A stretch of DNA of 64,000 bases from Halobacillus kuroshimensis DSM 18393 (lineage in GTDB: Bacteria; Bacillota; Bacilli; Bacillales; Halobacillaceae). The DNA lies in contig NZ_AUDY01000016.1 of the NCBI RefSeq assembly GCF_000425705.1, positions 78,757 to 142,756 on the forward strand. Direction: 5' to 3'. Shown one piece after another: positions 9,144 through 17,486 of this stretch. Both the position numbers and the translations under genes were made by a program. Under the pieces are notes generated by a model, which did not search any database, was not told the origin of the DNA, and worked only from the letters and a program-made list of their open reading frames with translations. How positions within the stretch are numbered: position 1 is the first letter of the stretch; each line of letters opens with the position of its first letter.

Positions 9144-9174
9144 AAAAGGGTGCCTTGATCAGGGGCACCCTTTT
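9144..9174 (-). terminator. Terminator of the acyl-CoA operon
   Basis: AAAAGGGTGCC pairs with GGCACCCTTTT around an eight-base loop, eight bases beyond the acyl-CoA ligase stop. Both ends carry T runs in the respective direction, so it may also stop read-through toward merR. Confidence 0.8.
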
Positions 9175-9181
9175 CTTTCTG

Positions 9182-10735
9182 CTATTCTGTTACCTTTTCC
9201 ACGGATTCCCTCAGTTTGAATTTTTGAAGCTTCCCGCTGGCATTCCGCGGCAGTTCGTCCACAAATTCATAGCGTCTCGGCCTCTTATAGCGGGCCAGCT
9301 GTCCACTTGAAATACAGAATTCATCGAGCTCCTTCTCCGATAATCCGGGATCTTTTCTGACGATATAAGCGGCCACCCGCTCTCCCCAAAGCTGATCCGG
9401 CTCACCGATAACAGCGGCATCCAGGACGCCCGGATGTGCGAATAAGCAGTCCTCCACTTCCCGCGAGTAGATGTTCTCTCCACCGGATAGAATCATATCC
9501 TTCACCCGGTCACTCACCCACAAATAGCCGTCTGCATCAAAGGAGCCGATATCCCCGGTGTGGTACCAGCCTTTATACAACGCTTCCTTCGTTGCTTCCG
9601 GGTTGTTGTAGTATTCCTTCATCATACTCGGCCCCCTCACGATAATTTCCCCGAGTTCCTGAGGCTTACAAATTTCATTGGGCTCTGCAGGACCGTGTTC
9701 ATTCGTCCGTACGACCCGTATGTCATGATGGAAAATCGGCCTTCCCGCCGATCCGGCTTTCTCGATCTGCTCGTGGTCGAACAACGCCGTAATCGCCGGT
9801 CCCATTTCAGTCATCCCGTACGCCTGGACCAGTTCCACTCCGAGCACTTCATGCAGTCTTAAAGTAAGCGCTGGAGCCATTGGTGCGCCGCCATACAGCC
9901 CTTGACGCAGTGTTGAAAAGTCCTCATGGGAGAAGTCTTCCTGCAGCAGCATATTCCACATCGTCGGGGCAGCGAAGAACGTTGTAATCTGTTCCTCTCT
10001 TACGGTCTCGATCACTGCCGGGGCATCAAAATGATGGAGAAGAACATTGGATGCGCCGATCATAACTCTTGGGAAAAAGGCACAGTGCAGTTCCGCGCAG
10101 TGGAAGATAGGTGCCGCGGTCAGCCCTCTGTCTTCTTCCTGCAGCCGCATGGAAGCCGCTATAATGAGCGCCTGGTCCACCATATCCCTGTGGGTATGAA
10201 TGACTCCCTTCGGCAGACCGGTCGTTCCTGATGTATACATGATCGCGTAAGGGTCATCCTCCTGGACTTCACAAACAGGCGGACGTTCCAGGACTTGTTC
10301 CATACGATCATAATAATGAGAGGCAAAAGAAAAGGCTTCATCGATCGACCAGAATTCCACTTCCGGCATCCCCCCAGCCACTTTCTCCACTTGAGGAGCC
10401 GTCGCTTTTTCAAACAGGACAACTTTCGGGCCGGCGTCCTGCAAAATAAAGCGGATCTCTTTTTCTGTGAGTCGGAAGTTGATCGGGTTGAATACAGCAC
10501 CAATTTTCATACAGGCAAACAAAACCGTGGCAAATTCTGCTGTGTTGTACAGCACGGTTGATACTTTATCCCCCTTCTCCACACCGGAAGCAGAAAGCGC
10601 TGCTGCTGTCCTGTCCACTTCATCCTCCCACTGCTTGAACGTCCACCGCACTCCAAGCCGAACATCTACAAGGCCCTCTTTATCCGGATATTTTGCAGCA
10701 GTCTGCTCAAACATGCTCTTTAATGTTGGTCCCAT
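9182..10735 (-). CDS. Acyl-CoA synthetase (AMP-forming), fatty-acid-CoA ligase type
   Basis: This adenylate-forming enzyme activates a carboxylic acid with ATP and CoA. The P-loop is YTSGTTGLPKGVIHTH near residue 180, followed by YGMTEMGP, the hinge HTGDIGSFDADGYLWVSDR and the catalytic lysine in RNASGKLQKF near the end. Length, about 517 residues, is normal. Two in-frame ATGs exist; the one at 10735 has AGGAG at nine bases, the one at 10741 at only three. It is the last gene of a four-gene beta-oxidation-type operon, so it probably loads the acid that the others degrade. Chain length cannot be told from sequence. Confidence 0.88.
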   Translation of the reverse strand: MGPTLKSMFEQTAAKYPDKEGLVDVRLGVRWTFKQWEDEVDRTAAALSASGVEKGDKVSTVLYNTAEFATVLFACMKIGAVFNPINFRLTEKEIRFILQDAGPKVVLFEKATAPQVEKVAGGMPEVEFWSIDEAFSFASHYYDRMEQVLERPPVCEVQEDDPYAIMYTSGTTGLPKGVIHTHRDMVDQALIIAASMRLQEEDRGLTAAPIFHCAELHCAFFPRVMIGASNVLLHHFDAPAVIETVREEQITTFFAAPTMWNMLLQEDFSHEDFSTLRQGLYGGAPMAPALTLRLHEVLGVELVQAYGMTEMGPAITALFDHEQIEKAGSAGRPIFHHDIRVVRTNEHGPAEPNEICKPQELGEIIVRGPSMMKEYYNNPEATKEALYKGWYHTGDIGSFDADGYLWVSDRVKDMILSGGENIYSREVEDCLFAHPGVLDAAVIGEPDQLWGERVAAYIVRKDPGLSEKELDEFCISSGQLARYKRPRRYEFVDELPRNASGKLQKFKLRESVEKVTE

Positions 10736-10809
10736 TTTCATCGACTCCTTTTCGTTTTTACCCGTGGCTTTTCTGCCGGTTCAACAAGGAAATCAAGGAC
10801 ACGGAAGAA

Positions 10810-11577
10810 TCATTTCGGCTGCATCCGTATGGCTCCGTCCAGGCGGATCACCTCCCCATTCAACATAGAATTTTCTATGATGCTTACAACCAGATTGGCA
10901 AATTCATAAGGTTTTCCCAGCCGCTTCGGAAATGGTGTCATTTGACCGAGAGCTTCTCTAGCTTGTTCCGGAAGACGGTCGAACATCGGCGTTTCAAAAA
11001 GTCCGGGTGCAATGGCCATCACACGGATACCCCAGCGTGCCAGCTCTCTGGAAACAGGAAGCGTCATCCCGGCAACGCCTCCTTTTGAGGCACTGTAGGC
11101 CGCCTGACCGATCTGGCCTTCAAAAGCAGCGACAGAAGAAGTATTGATGATGACGCCCCGTTCACCGTCTTCAACAGCTTCATTTTTCTGCATAACTTCA
11201 GCAGACAGGCGGATGACGTTAAAGGTGCCTATCAAATTGACTTGGATGACCCTCTGGAACGAATCCAGAGAGTGGGCCCCCTCTCTGCCTGTTACTTTTT
11301 CAGCCGTGACAATACCGGCACAGTTGACCACCGCTTGAATGCCCCCAAACACATCCACCCCGTTCTCCAAAGCCTGTTGGACTTCTGTCTCAGATGTTAC
11401 ATCCGTCTGCATAAAAAGCGACCGGCTTCCAAGTTCACGCGCAAGTGCCTTTCCTTTCTCTTCATTCTGATCAACAATCACTACACAGCCGCCCTGCCGG
11501 ATGATTTTCCGGGCAACAGCCTCTCCAAGTCCAGAAGCTCCGCCTGTGATGAATGCTGTCATACCTGATACATTCAT
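10810..11577 (-). CDS. Short-chain dehydrogenase, 3-hydroxyacyl-CoA dehydrogenase type
   Basis: The 255-residue SDR has the NAD loop ITGGASGLGEAVA, the NCAGI motif near 88, the catalytic serine in NTSSVAA and the YSASK pair of tyrosine and lysine. The tail PFPKRLGKPYEFANLV with LDGAIRMQPK resembles the HSD10-type 3-hydroxyacyl-CoA dehydrogenases. Its ATG overlaps the thiolase stop as ATGA, so the two are translationally coupled. It likely oxidises the 3-hydroxyacyl-CoA before thiolytic cleavage. No enoyl-CoA hydratase is in this operon. Confidence 0.87.
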   Translation of the reverse strand: MNVSGMTAFITGGASGLGEAVARKIIRQGGCVVIVDQNEEKGKALARELGSRSLFMQTDVTSETEVQQALENGVDVFGGIQAVVNCAGIVTAEKVTGREGAHSLDSFQRVIQVNLIGTFNVIRLSAEVMQKNEAVEDGERGVIINTSSVAAFEGQIGQAAYSASKGGVAGMTLPVSRELARWGIRVMAIAPGLFETPMFDRLPEQAREALGQMTPFPKRLGKPYEFANLVVSIIENSMLNGEVIRLDGAIRMQPK

Positions 11578-12719
11578 GACCGCCTCCCCACCCTTTCCAC
11601 CACTGTGGCATTAGCCATGCCATGTCCTTCACACACAGCGAGCAATCCGTAACGCTTATCCGTTCGTTCTAATTCGTGAACCAAGCTCGTCATCAACTTG
11701 GCTCCAGTAGCCCCGAGCGGATGTCCTAAAGCGATCGCTCCACCGTTGACATTCAATTTCTGATGAGATACTCCGGTCTCTTTCATCCAGAACATCGGGA
11801 CGGGCGCAAAGGCTTCATTCACCTCAAACACATCCACATCCTCTATTCTCAATCCGGCTTTTTTCAACACCTTCCAGGTTGCTGGAACCGGCCCTGTTAA
11901 CATGAGCGTTGGATCTGATCCCACCACTGCACGGGCAAGGACTTTTGCTTTCGGGGTCAGTCCGAACTGTTCCGCTTTATCTTTCGACATCAGCAGGATA
12001 GCTGCCGCGCCGTCACTAATTTGGCTGGCATTCCCTGCTGTAATGCAGCCGCCTTCCTGAAAGGCCGCCGTCAGGGTGGATAAAGTTTCCACAGATGTCC
12101 CTTGTCTGGGCCCCTCATCCACTTCAACCCGTCCGGCCTCTGTTTCCACAGCCATGATCTCCTTATGAAAATGCCCTGCCTGGATGGCTGCCAAAGCCCG
12201 GTGGTGGCTTTCTGCTGCATAAGCATCCAGCTCTTCCCTCGTAAGCTTCCATTGTTCGGCGATTCTTTCCGCTGATACCCCTTGGTTAATCATGTCAAAG
12301 CGCTCCGTCAGCATCTCGTTGAAGGAGATCCCTTTCATGTTTGAAAACATCGGGACACGGGACATGCTTTCAACACCACAGGCAATAACGACATCCATGT
12401 CGCCGCATGCAATCGCCTGTGCGCCGAAATGAACAGCCTGCTGGCTGGATCCGCACTGACGGTCAAGGGTTACCCCAGGAACTTCAATAGGAAATCCGGC
12501 CGTCAAGGCTGCAATTCTGGCAATGTCACCGGCCTGCTCCCCCACCTGGGACACACAACCCGCAATCACATCCTCCACGGCTCCCTTTGGAATACCGGCT
12601 CTTTCTACGACCTCATTTAAAACGCCGGCCAAAAGCATATCCGGGCGGATAGAACTTAACACGCCATTCCTTTTCCCTACAGGCGTTCGAACCGCTTCAA
12701 CAATTACGACTTCATTCAT
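11574..12719 (-). CDS. Thiolase (acetyl-CoA C-acyltransferase)
   Basis: The 381-residue protein has the nucleophilic cysteine in LDRQCGSSQQAVHFGA, the histidine in NGGAIALGHPLGATGA and the second cysteine in the C-terminal CEGHGMANA. It cleaves 3-ketoacyl-CoA to acetyl-CoA plus a shortened acyl-CoA in the cytoplasm. The ATG at 12719 has GGGAGG at normal distance; upstream residues in the longer frame are not family-like. Its start overlaps the end of the acyl-CoA dehydrogenase gene by 8 bp and its stop overlaps the SDR start by 4 bp. Confidence 0.92.
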   Translation of the reverse strand: MNEVVIVEAVRTPVGKRNGVLSSIRPDMLLAGVLNEVVERAGIPKGAVEDVIAGCVSQVGEQAGDIARIAALTAGFPIEVPGVTLDRQCGSSQQAVHFGAQAIACGDMDVVIACGVESMSRVPMFSNMKGISFNEMLTERFDMINQGVSAERIAEQWKLTREELDAYAAESHHRALAAIQAGHFHKEIMAVETEAGRVEVDEGPRQGTSVETLSTLTAAFQEGGCITAGNASQISDGAAAILLMSKDKAEQFGLTPKAKVLARAVVGSDPTLMLTGPVPATWKVLKKAGLRIEDVDVFEVNEAFAPVPMFWMKETGVSHQKLNVNGGAIALGHPLGATGAKLMTSLVHELERTDKRYGLLAVCEGHGMANATVVERVGRRS

Positions 12720-13875
12720 GCTTTGATCCTCCCAATCCCATCTTCTTCGCAATAATGGTTTTCATGATTTCATTGGACCCTGCATAGACAGCCGTTACAG
12801 GGGCATCACGAAACCTCCTGGCAATCTCATACTCTTCCATATATCCATAGCCGCCGTGGAGCTGCATGCACTCCATGGCTGTCTTTTTCACGAGTTCTGT
12901 CGTCCACCATTTGGACATCGATACTTCCTTTACAATGTCTTCTCCCTGCATATGAGCTTCAATCGTCCGGTTCAGAAAAGTGCGGCCGATTTCAATTTCT
13001 GTATGAAGCTCAGCCAGTTTGAACTGAGTATTTTGAAAAGAAGCGATGGACCTTCCGAAAGCTTGACGCTGAGTGACGTAATCCACGGTTATTTCCAACA
13101 TCCGTTCGCAGGCCGCAACAGCCCCGATGCCTACAATCAGCCGCTCCTGCTGCAGCTGATTCATCAAATAATAAAATCCCTCTCCCTCTTTTCCCAGCAG
13201 CTGGGAGGAAGGGACGATGGCATCCTCAAAAACTAATTCCGCGGTATCCTGACTGTGCAGTCCGACTTTTTCAAGTTTCCTTCCCCTTGAAAAACCGTGC
13301 GTCCCCCGTTCGACAACGAACAGGCTGATCCCTTTGTGCGGCGGGGAAGCCTGAGGATCTGTTTTACAGACGACGACAATTAAATCAGCATGAATCCCAT
13401 TTGTAATAAATGTCTTTTCTCCATTCATGACATACGTATCATTCTTCTTTACTGCTGTTGTACGAATGCCAGCAAGGTCGGATCCCGCTCCCGGTTCCGT
13501 CATGGCAACAGCTGTGATCACCTCTCCTGTCACACATTTCGGCAGCCACCTTGTCTTCTGCTCTTCCGTTCCATAGGCTTCCAGATAAGGAACGACAATA
13601 TCATTGTGAAGGCCGACTCCAATTAAACCGGTTCCTACTTTTTCAAGCTCCTCGTTAATAATGACAGAATAACCGAAATCTGCCTCCATCCCGCCATAGG
13701 TTTCACTAAGCCATGGACACAAATAGCCCTGCTCCCCGAGTTTTCTCCAAAAGGCCCGGGGCACTTCCCCCTTTTTCTCCCATTCCTCATAGTATGGGAG
13801 TGCCTCCCTTTTCAAAAATTTCCTGAAGGAAGCTCGGAGCATTTCATGTTCTTCTGTTATGTATCCTGCTTTCAT
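12712..13875 (-). CDS. Acyl-CoA dehydrogenase, long-chain/isovaleryl-type catalytic base
   Basis: This 387-residue FAD enzyme has TEPGAGSDLAGIRT, FITNG, and the C-terminal LHGGYGYMEEYEIARRFRDA. The usual catalytic glutamate site near the C-terminus reads VYAGSNEIM, with alanine in place of Glu. A glutamate in LQQERL near residue 244 fits the alternative base used by long-chain and isovaleryl-CoA dehydrogenases. The ATG at 13875 is chosen over a GTG two codons upstream because of GGGAGG spacing. It is the first gene of the operon, 66 bp behind a good cre box, so carbon catabolite repression is likely. Confidence 0.9.
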   Translation of the reverse strand: MKAGYITEEHEMLRASFRKFLKREALPYYEEWEKKGEVPRAFWRKLGEQGYLCPWLSETYGGMEADFGYSVIINEELEKVGTGLIGVGLHNDIVVPYLEAYGTEEQKTRWLPKCVTGEVITAVAMTEPGAGSDLAGIRTTAVKKNDTYVMNGEKTFITNGIHADLIVVVCKTDPQASPPHKGISLFVVERGTHGFSRGRKLEKVGLHSQDTAELVFEDAIVPSSQLLGKEGEGFYYLMNQLQQERLIVGIGAVAACERMLEITVDYVTQRQAFGRSIASFQNTQFKLAELHTEIEIGRTFLNRTIEAHMQGEDIVKEVSMSKWWTTELVKKTAMECMQLHGGYGYMEEYEIARRFRDAPVTAVYAGSNEIMKTIIAKKMGLGGSKHE

Positions 13876-13941
13876 GTCCACCCTCCCCGCCTGTACTAAG
13901 CACCTATTTCTCCTCTCTCCCTCGTTTTTCCTGCCCTTGTC

Positions 13942-13955
13942 GGAAAACGCTTACA
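13942..13955 (-). promoter_or_regulatory. cre box (CcpA site) upstream of the acyl-CoA operon
   Basis: GGAAAACGCTTACA matches the consensus TGWAANCGNTNWCA at 13 of 14 positions. It lies 66 bp upstream of the acyl-CoA dehydrogenase start, in the promoter region. CcpA control of acid degradation is the expected meaning. Confidence 0.72.
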
Positions 13956-13986
13956 AAAAATTGTTTTTCTGCTTCGAATGACAAAA

Positions 13987-14013
13987 AAAACCAGCCCTTG
14001 CCGGACTGGTTTT
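13987..14013 (-). terminator. Terminator of the HAD hydrolase gene
   Basis: AAAACCAG pairs with CTGGTTTT, extended by partial GC pairing, directly after the HAD gene stop on the minus strand, followed by a T run. Confidence 0.78.
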
Positions 14014-14018
14014 GTTCG

Positions 14019-14759
14019 TTATTCTATAACTTTTTTAATTGCTGCGGCTACGCCGTCCTCGCTGTTTGATGTCGTTACAAAAGATGCTTCATCTTTGACA
14101 ATCTGCTGAGCATTGCCCATCGCTACACCCAGACCCGCTTCCCGGATCATGGCTATATCATTCATGCTGTCGCCGACAGCCATGACATTCTTCATATCAA
14201 GATCGAGCCACTGGCACACTTTCAACAAGGCCGCTGCCTTGTTGACGCCTACGGGATTCACCTCAATATTGGTAGGACTTGAATTCGTCACTTCCAACGC
14301 ATCATTGGCCTGAAGCTCATCCAGGATCACTTGACGGACCTCATCATCTTCGATATCGAAACCGAATTTGAGCCAGTCGTAGTCTTCAATTTCATTGTCA
14401 AAAGGATTCTGCGTATTATACAGCCCCTGGACCGTTGATGACCAGAAATAAAGGCCATGTTCCTTTTTCAATTCCCACAAACGATTCACATGGCTGTGAT
14501 CGAGCTTCGTCTGATCCACCAATTCGTAATCATGATTATAAATCTCTCCACCATTAATGGTGACAATGTACGACGAGCGTCCAAGCGCTTCAGAAATATT
14601 CCGGCACCGGGAAAGGGAGCGTCCTGTGCTCAGGACCACATGGATCCCCTTCTCCTTCGCCTCTTTCACAGCAGCAGCGTTGGCTTCTGACACCTCTCCT
14701 GCGTGATTCACCAACGTACCATCAAGGTCAAGGGCTATTAATTTGATATCTTCTGCCAT
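14019..14759 (-). CDS. Cof-type HAD-superfamily hydrolase (haloacid dehalogenase-like phosphatase)
   Basis: The 246-residue protein has HAD motif I ALDLDGTLVNH, motif II LSTGRS, a motif III lysine around the region MNPVGVNKAAAL, and motif IV AVGDSMNDIAMI. The inserted cap domain and VAMGNA ending are typical of the Cof/YidA subfamily, which dephosphorylates small sugar phosphates or flavin precursors. The ATG at 14759 is preferred because the reading upstream is not conserved; GAGAGG is nearby. It is a single-gene unit with its own terminator. The substrate is not predictable. Confidence 0.88.
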   Translation of the reverse strand: MAEDIKLIALDLDGTLVNHAGEVSEANAAAVKEAKEKGIHVVLSTGRSLSRCRNISEALGRSSYIVTINGGEIYNHDYELVDQTKLDHSHVNRLWELKKEHGLYFWSSTVQGLYNTQNPFDNEIEDYDWLKFGFDIEDDEVRQVILDELQANDALEVTNSSPTNIEVNPVGVNKAAALLKVCQWLDLDMKNVMAVGDSMNDIAMIREAGLGVAMGNAQQIVKDEASFVTTSNSEDGVAAAIKKVIE

Positions 14760-14851
14760 TCCAGTCACGTCCTCTCTATATCTACACTCCATTTTAATAT
14801 AAGGCCGGCCTTCTTACAATTCACACCTTTCCGATCGCCCATGATTAACAA

Positions 14852-14869
14852 CATACCGCAATGGGTATG
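14852..14869 (+). promoter_or_regulatory. CstR-like operator upstream of the DUF302 gene
   Basis: CATACCGCAATGGGTATG is an inverted repeat (CATACC / GGTATG) that aligns over all 18 positions with the three boxes in the sulfur operon at 16608, 16951 and 18403. It lies 30 bp before the DUF302 ATG. This suggests that the gene belongs to the same persulfide-responsive regulon. Confidence 0.6.
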
Positions 14870-14898
14870 GTAAAGGAGAATTCATAAGGAGGGAGAAC

Positions 14899-15282
14899 AT
14901 GTTTCATTATACGGTTGAAACAGAAAAAAGCGTAGATCAGGCAGTCGAAAGCCTGGAAGCGAATTTGAAAGAGGAACAGTTCGGTGTCCTTTGGAATTTC
15001 GACCTGAAGGGAAAGTTGAACGAGAAAGGCTTGGATTTTGAGGACGATTTCAGGGTTCTTGAAGTGTGCAATCCAAAAGAAGCCCAGCGTGTCCTGGAGC
15101 AGAACAAAATGGCTGGATACTTCCTTCCTTGTAAAATGGTTGTTTATAAAGAGCAGCAGCAAACAAGGATCGGGATGCCCAAACCATCCTCTCTTACACA
15201 AATGGTGAATGACGACCAAATTCTTGCCATGGCTGAAGATATTGAATCACGTTTGATCCGCTGTATGGACAAATCGATATAA
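14899..15282 (+). CDS. DUF302-domain protein
   Basis: A 127-residue soluble protein starting MFHYTVETEKSVDQAVESLE, with the DUF302 core VLWNFDLKGKLNEKG, FRVLEVCNPKEAQRVLE and the segment YFLPCKMVVYKE with a conserved cysteine. The family has an alpha/beta fold and no firmly assigned biochemical role; members are often linked to sulfur or metal metabolism. AAGGAGGGAGAAC precedes the ATG. A CstR-like box in its promoter ties it to the reactive-sulfur operon about 1.7 kb downstream. Confidence 0.85.
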   Translation: MFHYTVETEKSVDQAVESLEANLKEEQFGVLWNFDLKGKLNEKGLDFEDDFRVLEVCNPKEAQRVLEQNKMAGYFLPCKMVVYKEQQQTRIGMPKPSSLTQMVNDDQILAMAEDIESRLIRCMDKSI

Positions 15283-15290
15283 GGGTAAAA

Positions 15291-15352
15291 AGAACTGCCT
15301 CGTGGCAGCTCTCAGCTTGTAGAGAAACCTCTGTTTCTTTACAAGCTTTTTT
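15291..15352 (+). terminator. Hairpin pair ending the DUF302 transcript
   Basis: A first short hairpin (15291-15312, AGAACTGCC / GGCAGCTCT) is followed by a longer stem AGCTTGTAGAGAAAC / GTTTCTTTACAAGCT (15314-15347) and a run of T. The second is the likely terminator. Confidence 0.72.
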
Positions 15353-15366
15353 CTTTCTTCCCGCCA

Positions 15367-15480
15367 GGAGCGAAATCCCCTTGCCTTTCCGCGGAAGAGC
15401 GCCCGAGCTTCCTCGCAAAACCCACGCTCGGCGATCTCGGACCACTCGTTCTTCCGCAGGAGTGGAAGGGGCACCGCTCC
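15367..15480. repeat. 114-bp imperfect palindromic intergenic element
   Basis: The outer ends GGAGCG...CCCCTT...TCCGCGG (from 15367) and the reverse complement of CCGCAGGAGTGGAAGGGG...CGCTCC (to 15480) pair over about 30 positions. The core has TTTCCGCGG on the left and TTCCGCAGGAGT on the right. It has no coding content that I can support. A second element with the same layout and size lies at 20787-20901. Confidence 0.55.
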
Positions 15481-15793
15481 CTGGGAGTTCTTTAACATCG
15501 CAAAAGACTCTCCTTCACCCCGCTCACCCTTGCTGGATGTCGGATAATCTTTTTCATAGTCCGGCAGGCAGCCGTATCAACGCCTGTTCTTTCCCTTTTT
15601 ATTCTCCACGCAACCGGCAACAGCGCAGCCCATGCCGTTCTTTTGAATCTGTGAAGCTGCTTCGTGCACAATTTCTCTCCTCTATATTCTAACGTCGACA
15701 CGAGGAGCATTCATCCACCGATAAGCGGAACTTGACCAGCCACAAATGACAACCCCAGTTCCACTAGAAGAAAAGTACTATTTCTATAATCTG
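15481..15793. other. Non-coding stretch with fragment of a second repeat
   Basis: No convincing gene is present between the palindromic element and the DUF421 gene. The 20 bases at 15712-15731 (CATCCACCGATAAGCGGAAC) are an exact inverted copy of 20782-20801, the end of the palindromic element there, so this is probably a remnant of such an element. Confidence 0.5.
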
Positions 15794-15817
15794 AAGAGCT
15801 GCCTTGTGGCAGCTCTT
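15794..15817 (-). terminator. Hairpin after the DUF421 gene
   Basis: AAGAGCTGCC / GGCAGCTCTT forms a perfect ten-base stem just beyond the stop codon. The tract after it on the minus strand is not T-rich, so termination strength is uncertain. Its sequence resembles the hairpin at 15291. Confidence 0.45.
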
Positions 15818-15819
15818 AT

Positions 15820-16533
15820 TTAATGATTCAGCGGAGGAAGGTTGTCTGGAGGACTTCCTTTTAACGAGTAATGAAATTCTCCTTCACTTGTTAAAGCTCC
15901 GAAGAAAACATCTGCTACCTGATGATCTCCCAGCGCTGATTCCAGCCACCGACGGTCACGCCCCATTCTCTGGAGGATATCAAGCTGGAGGGTTCCATCA
16001 AGAATGATGGGGATATCATACCCCCCTCCCCTTAAAGGCATCTGGAAATCCTCACGTGTGGGCGGTTCTTTTTCAGGCACTAATTTCACGGATAACTGCC
16101 CGTTGGCCTCCACGATACCAAGCTCCACCTGAGTGAGATCGAAGACCTGCTGTTCGCGAAGCATCTGAGTAATGTTATCAATAGAATAACGGATCTGCTG
16201 GAGGTTTTTCTCCACCATTTTTCCTTCATAAACGACAATGGTCGGTTCAAATGTCAGCAGTCTGCCCAGCTTCCTGTTTTTCAGCTTGACCGTAACAATA
16301 AATTTCTGGAGCAGGGCTATTACAATAATGGCAGCAACCGTATGTATATGGTCGATATCCGGATCCGCGATATCTGCGCCAACAACAGAACCTAAAACAA
16401 GCACGACGAGAAAATCAAAGACCGGCAGTTCCCCGATCGACCGTTTCCCCATAAAAATCCCAACCCCGAGCATCAGCGGGAGAATCGTAACAATCCGAAG
16501 CACGACAATGACCAGGTCTTTCCATAAATCCAT
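15820..16533 (-). CDS. DUF421 membrane protein (YetF/YdfS-like)
   Basis: The 237-residue protein has about three N-terminal membrane helices (residues 7-25, 38-55, 62-80), with RSIGELPVFDFLVVLVLGSV and GSVVGADIADPD typical of DUF421. The soluble C-terminal part carries the YetF-like fold (GKMVEKNLQQIRYSIDNITQML). Family members are linked to spores or envelope in Bacillus, but the molecular role is unknown. The start at 16533 has GGAAAGGAGGTG. It is divergent from the sulfur operon. Confidence 0.87.
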   Translation of the reverse strand: MDLWKDLVIVVLRIVTILPLMLGVGIFMGKRSIGELPVFDFLVVLVLGSVVGADIADPDIDHIHTVAAIIVIALLQKFIVTVKLKNRKLGRLLTFEPTIVVYEGKMVEKNLQQIRYSIDNITQMLREQQVFDLTQVELGIVEANGQLSVKLVPEKEPPTREDFQMPLRGGGYDIPIILDGTLQLDILQRMGRDRRWLESALGDHQVADVFFGALTSEGEFHYSLKGSPPDNLPPLNH

Positions 16534-16600
16534 GGACCCTCACCTCCTTTCCTAGCTTCACCCTTCCTTCTCGTCCTATCCATTGATTCAGACGAAGGTG

Positions 16601-16629
16601 TTGACATTATACCTATAGGGGTATATGAT
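16601..16629 (+). promoter_or_regulatory. Promoter of the sulfur operon with CstR operator in the spacer
   Basis: TTGACA at 16601-16606 and TATGAT at 16624-16629 are spaced by 17 bp, a near-consensus SigA promoter. The 18-bp box TATACCTATAGGGGTATA (16608-16625) fills the spacer and reaches the -10, so a bound repressor would block RNA polymerase. It drives cstR and probably the genes behind it. Confidence 0.88.
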
Positions 16630-16677
16630 GTGTCATGTACTGTTCAACAGCAAACATCTTCACAAGGAGGGAAAAAC

Positions 16678-16935
16678 ATGGAGTATAATGACGCCATGAA
16701 GAACAGAGTCAAGCGTCTCGAAGGCCAGCTGCGGGGTGTATTGAAGATGATGGAAGAAGATAAAGACTGTAAAGATGTCATTACGCAGCTTTCTGCTTCA
16801 CGGAGTGCCATTGACCGGACGATTGGGCTTGTTGTAAGTTCCAACCTTGTGGAGTGCATCCAGGAAGCCGATCAACAGGAAGATAAAGAAGCCTCTATCA
16901 ATGAGGCTGTTCAACTGCTCGTCAAAAGCAGATAA
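16678..16935 (+). CDS. cstR: CstR, persulfide-sensing repressor of the CsoR family
   Basis: This 85-residue four-helix protein has the CsoR/RcnR opening NRVKRLEGQLRGVLKMM. The two sensor cysteines fall at C31 and C60, the same positions as in Staphylococcus aureus CstR. The copper-binding histidine of CsoR, four residues before the second cysteine, is Asn56 here, which separates CstR from CsoR. Reaction with persulfides links the cysteines and releases DNA. The ATG at 16678 has AAGGAGGG upstream. It is the B. subtilis YrkD counterpart and heads the operon it is expected to repress. Confidence 0.9.
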   Translation: MEYNDAMKNRVKRLEGQLRGVLKMMEEDKDCKDVITQLSASRSAIDRTIGLVVSSNLVECIQEADQQEDKEASINEAVQLLVKSR

Positions 16936-16950
16936 TTTTTTAGCATTTCA

Positions 16951-16968
16951 TATACCCTATGGTGTATA
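16951..16968 (+). promoter_or_regulatory. CstR-like operator before dsrE2
   Basis: TATACCCTATGGTGTATA aligns with the operator in the cstR promoter over 18 positions. It lies 21 bp before the dsrE2 start, which suggests a second repressible promoter, although no clean -35/-10 pair is visible. Confidence 0.7.
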
Positions 16969-16989
16969 TAGTATAAGGAGGATATAACA

Positions 16990-17469
16990 TTGTCCGAGAC
17001 AAAGAAGACGAATATCATTTTATTTAGCGGGGATTATGATAAAGCAATGGCCGCCTACATCATTGCCAACGGGGCTGCGGCCTACGATCATGAAGTCACC
17101 ATTTTCCACACATTCTGGGGATTGAATGCGTTACGGAAAGACGAACCCATCCAATTAAAGAAAAATTTCCTGGAGAAAATGTTCGGCCGGATGATGCCTA
17201 GAGGGGTAAATAAAATGGGGATTTCCAAAATGAATTTTGCCGGATTCGGCCCCAAGATGATCAAGGACGTCATGAAAAAGCATAACGTTATGCCGCTGCC
17301 GGATTTGATCGACATGGCCCAGGAACAAGATGTAAACCTTGTGGCCTGCACGATGACCATGGACCTTTTAGGACTGCAGAAAGAAGAACTGATGGATGAC
17401 ATTCAATATGCCGGCGTAGCTGCCTATCTCGCTGATGCTGAAGACGGCGCTGTTAACCTGTTTATATAA
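16990..17469 (+). CDS. DsrE2-type sulfur-transfer protein (YrkE-like)
   Basis: The 159-residue protein matches the DsrE2/COG2210 group: IILFSGDYDKAMAAYIIANG at the start, TIFHTFWGLNALRK, and the conserved cysteine in ACTMTMDLLGL near residue 120. Such proteins carry sulfur as a cysteine persulfide and pass it between rhodanese and TusA partners. The start is a TTG at 16990 with AAGGAGG eight bases ahead; no better ATG is close. It stands between CstR and three sulfur-transfer genes in the same order as B. subtilis yrkE. Confidence 0.88.
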   Translation: MSETKKTNIILFSGDYDKAMAAYIIANGAAAYDHEVTIFHTFWGLNALRKDEPIQLKKNFLEKMFGRMMPRGVNKMGISKMNFAGFGPKMIKDVMKKHNVMPLPDLIDMAQEQDVNLVACTMTMDLLGLQKEELMDDIQYAGVAAYLADAEDGAVNLFI

Positions 17470-17486
17470 TCAAGGAGGAATAAAGA

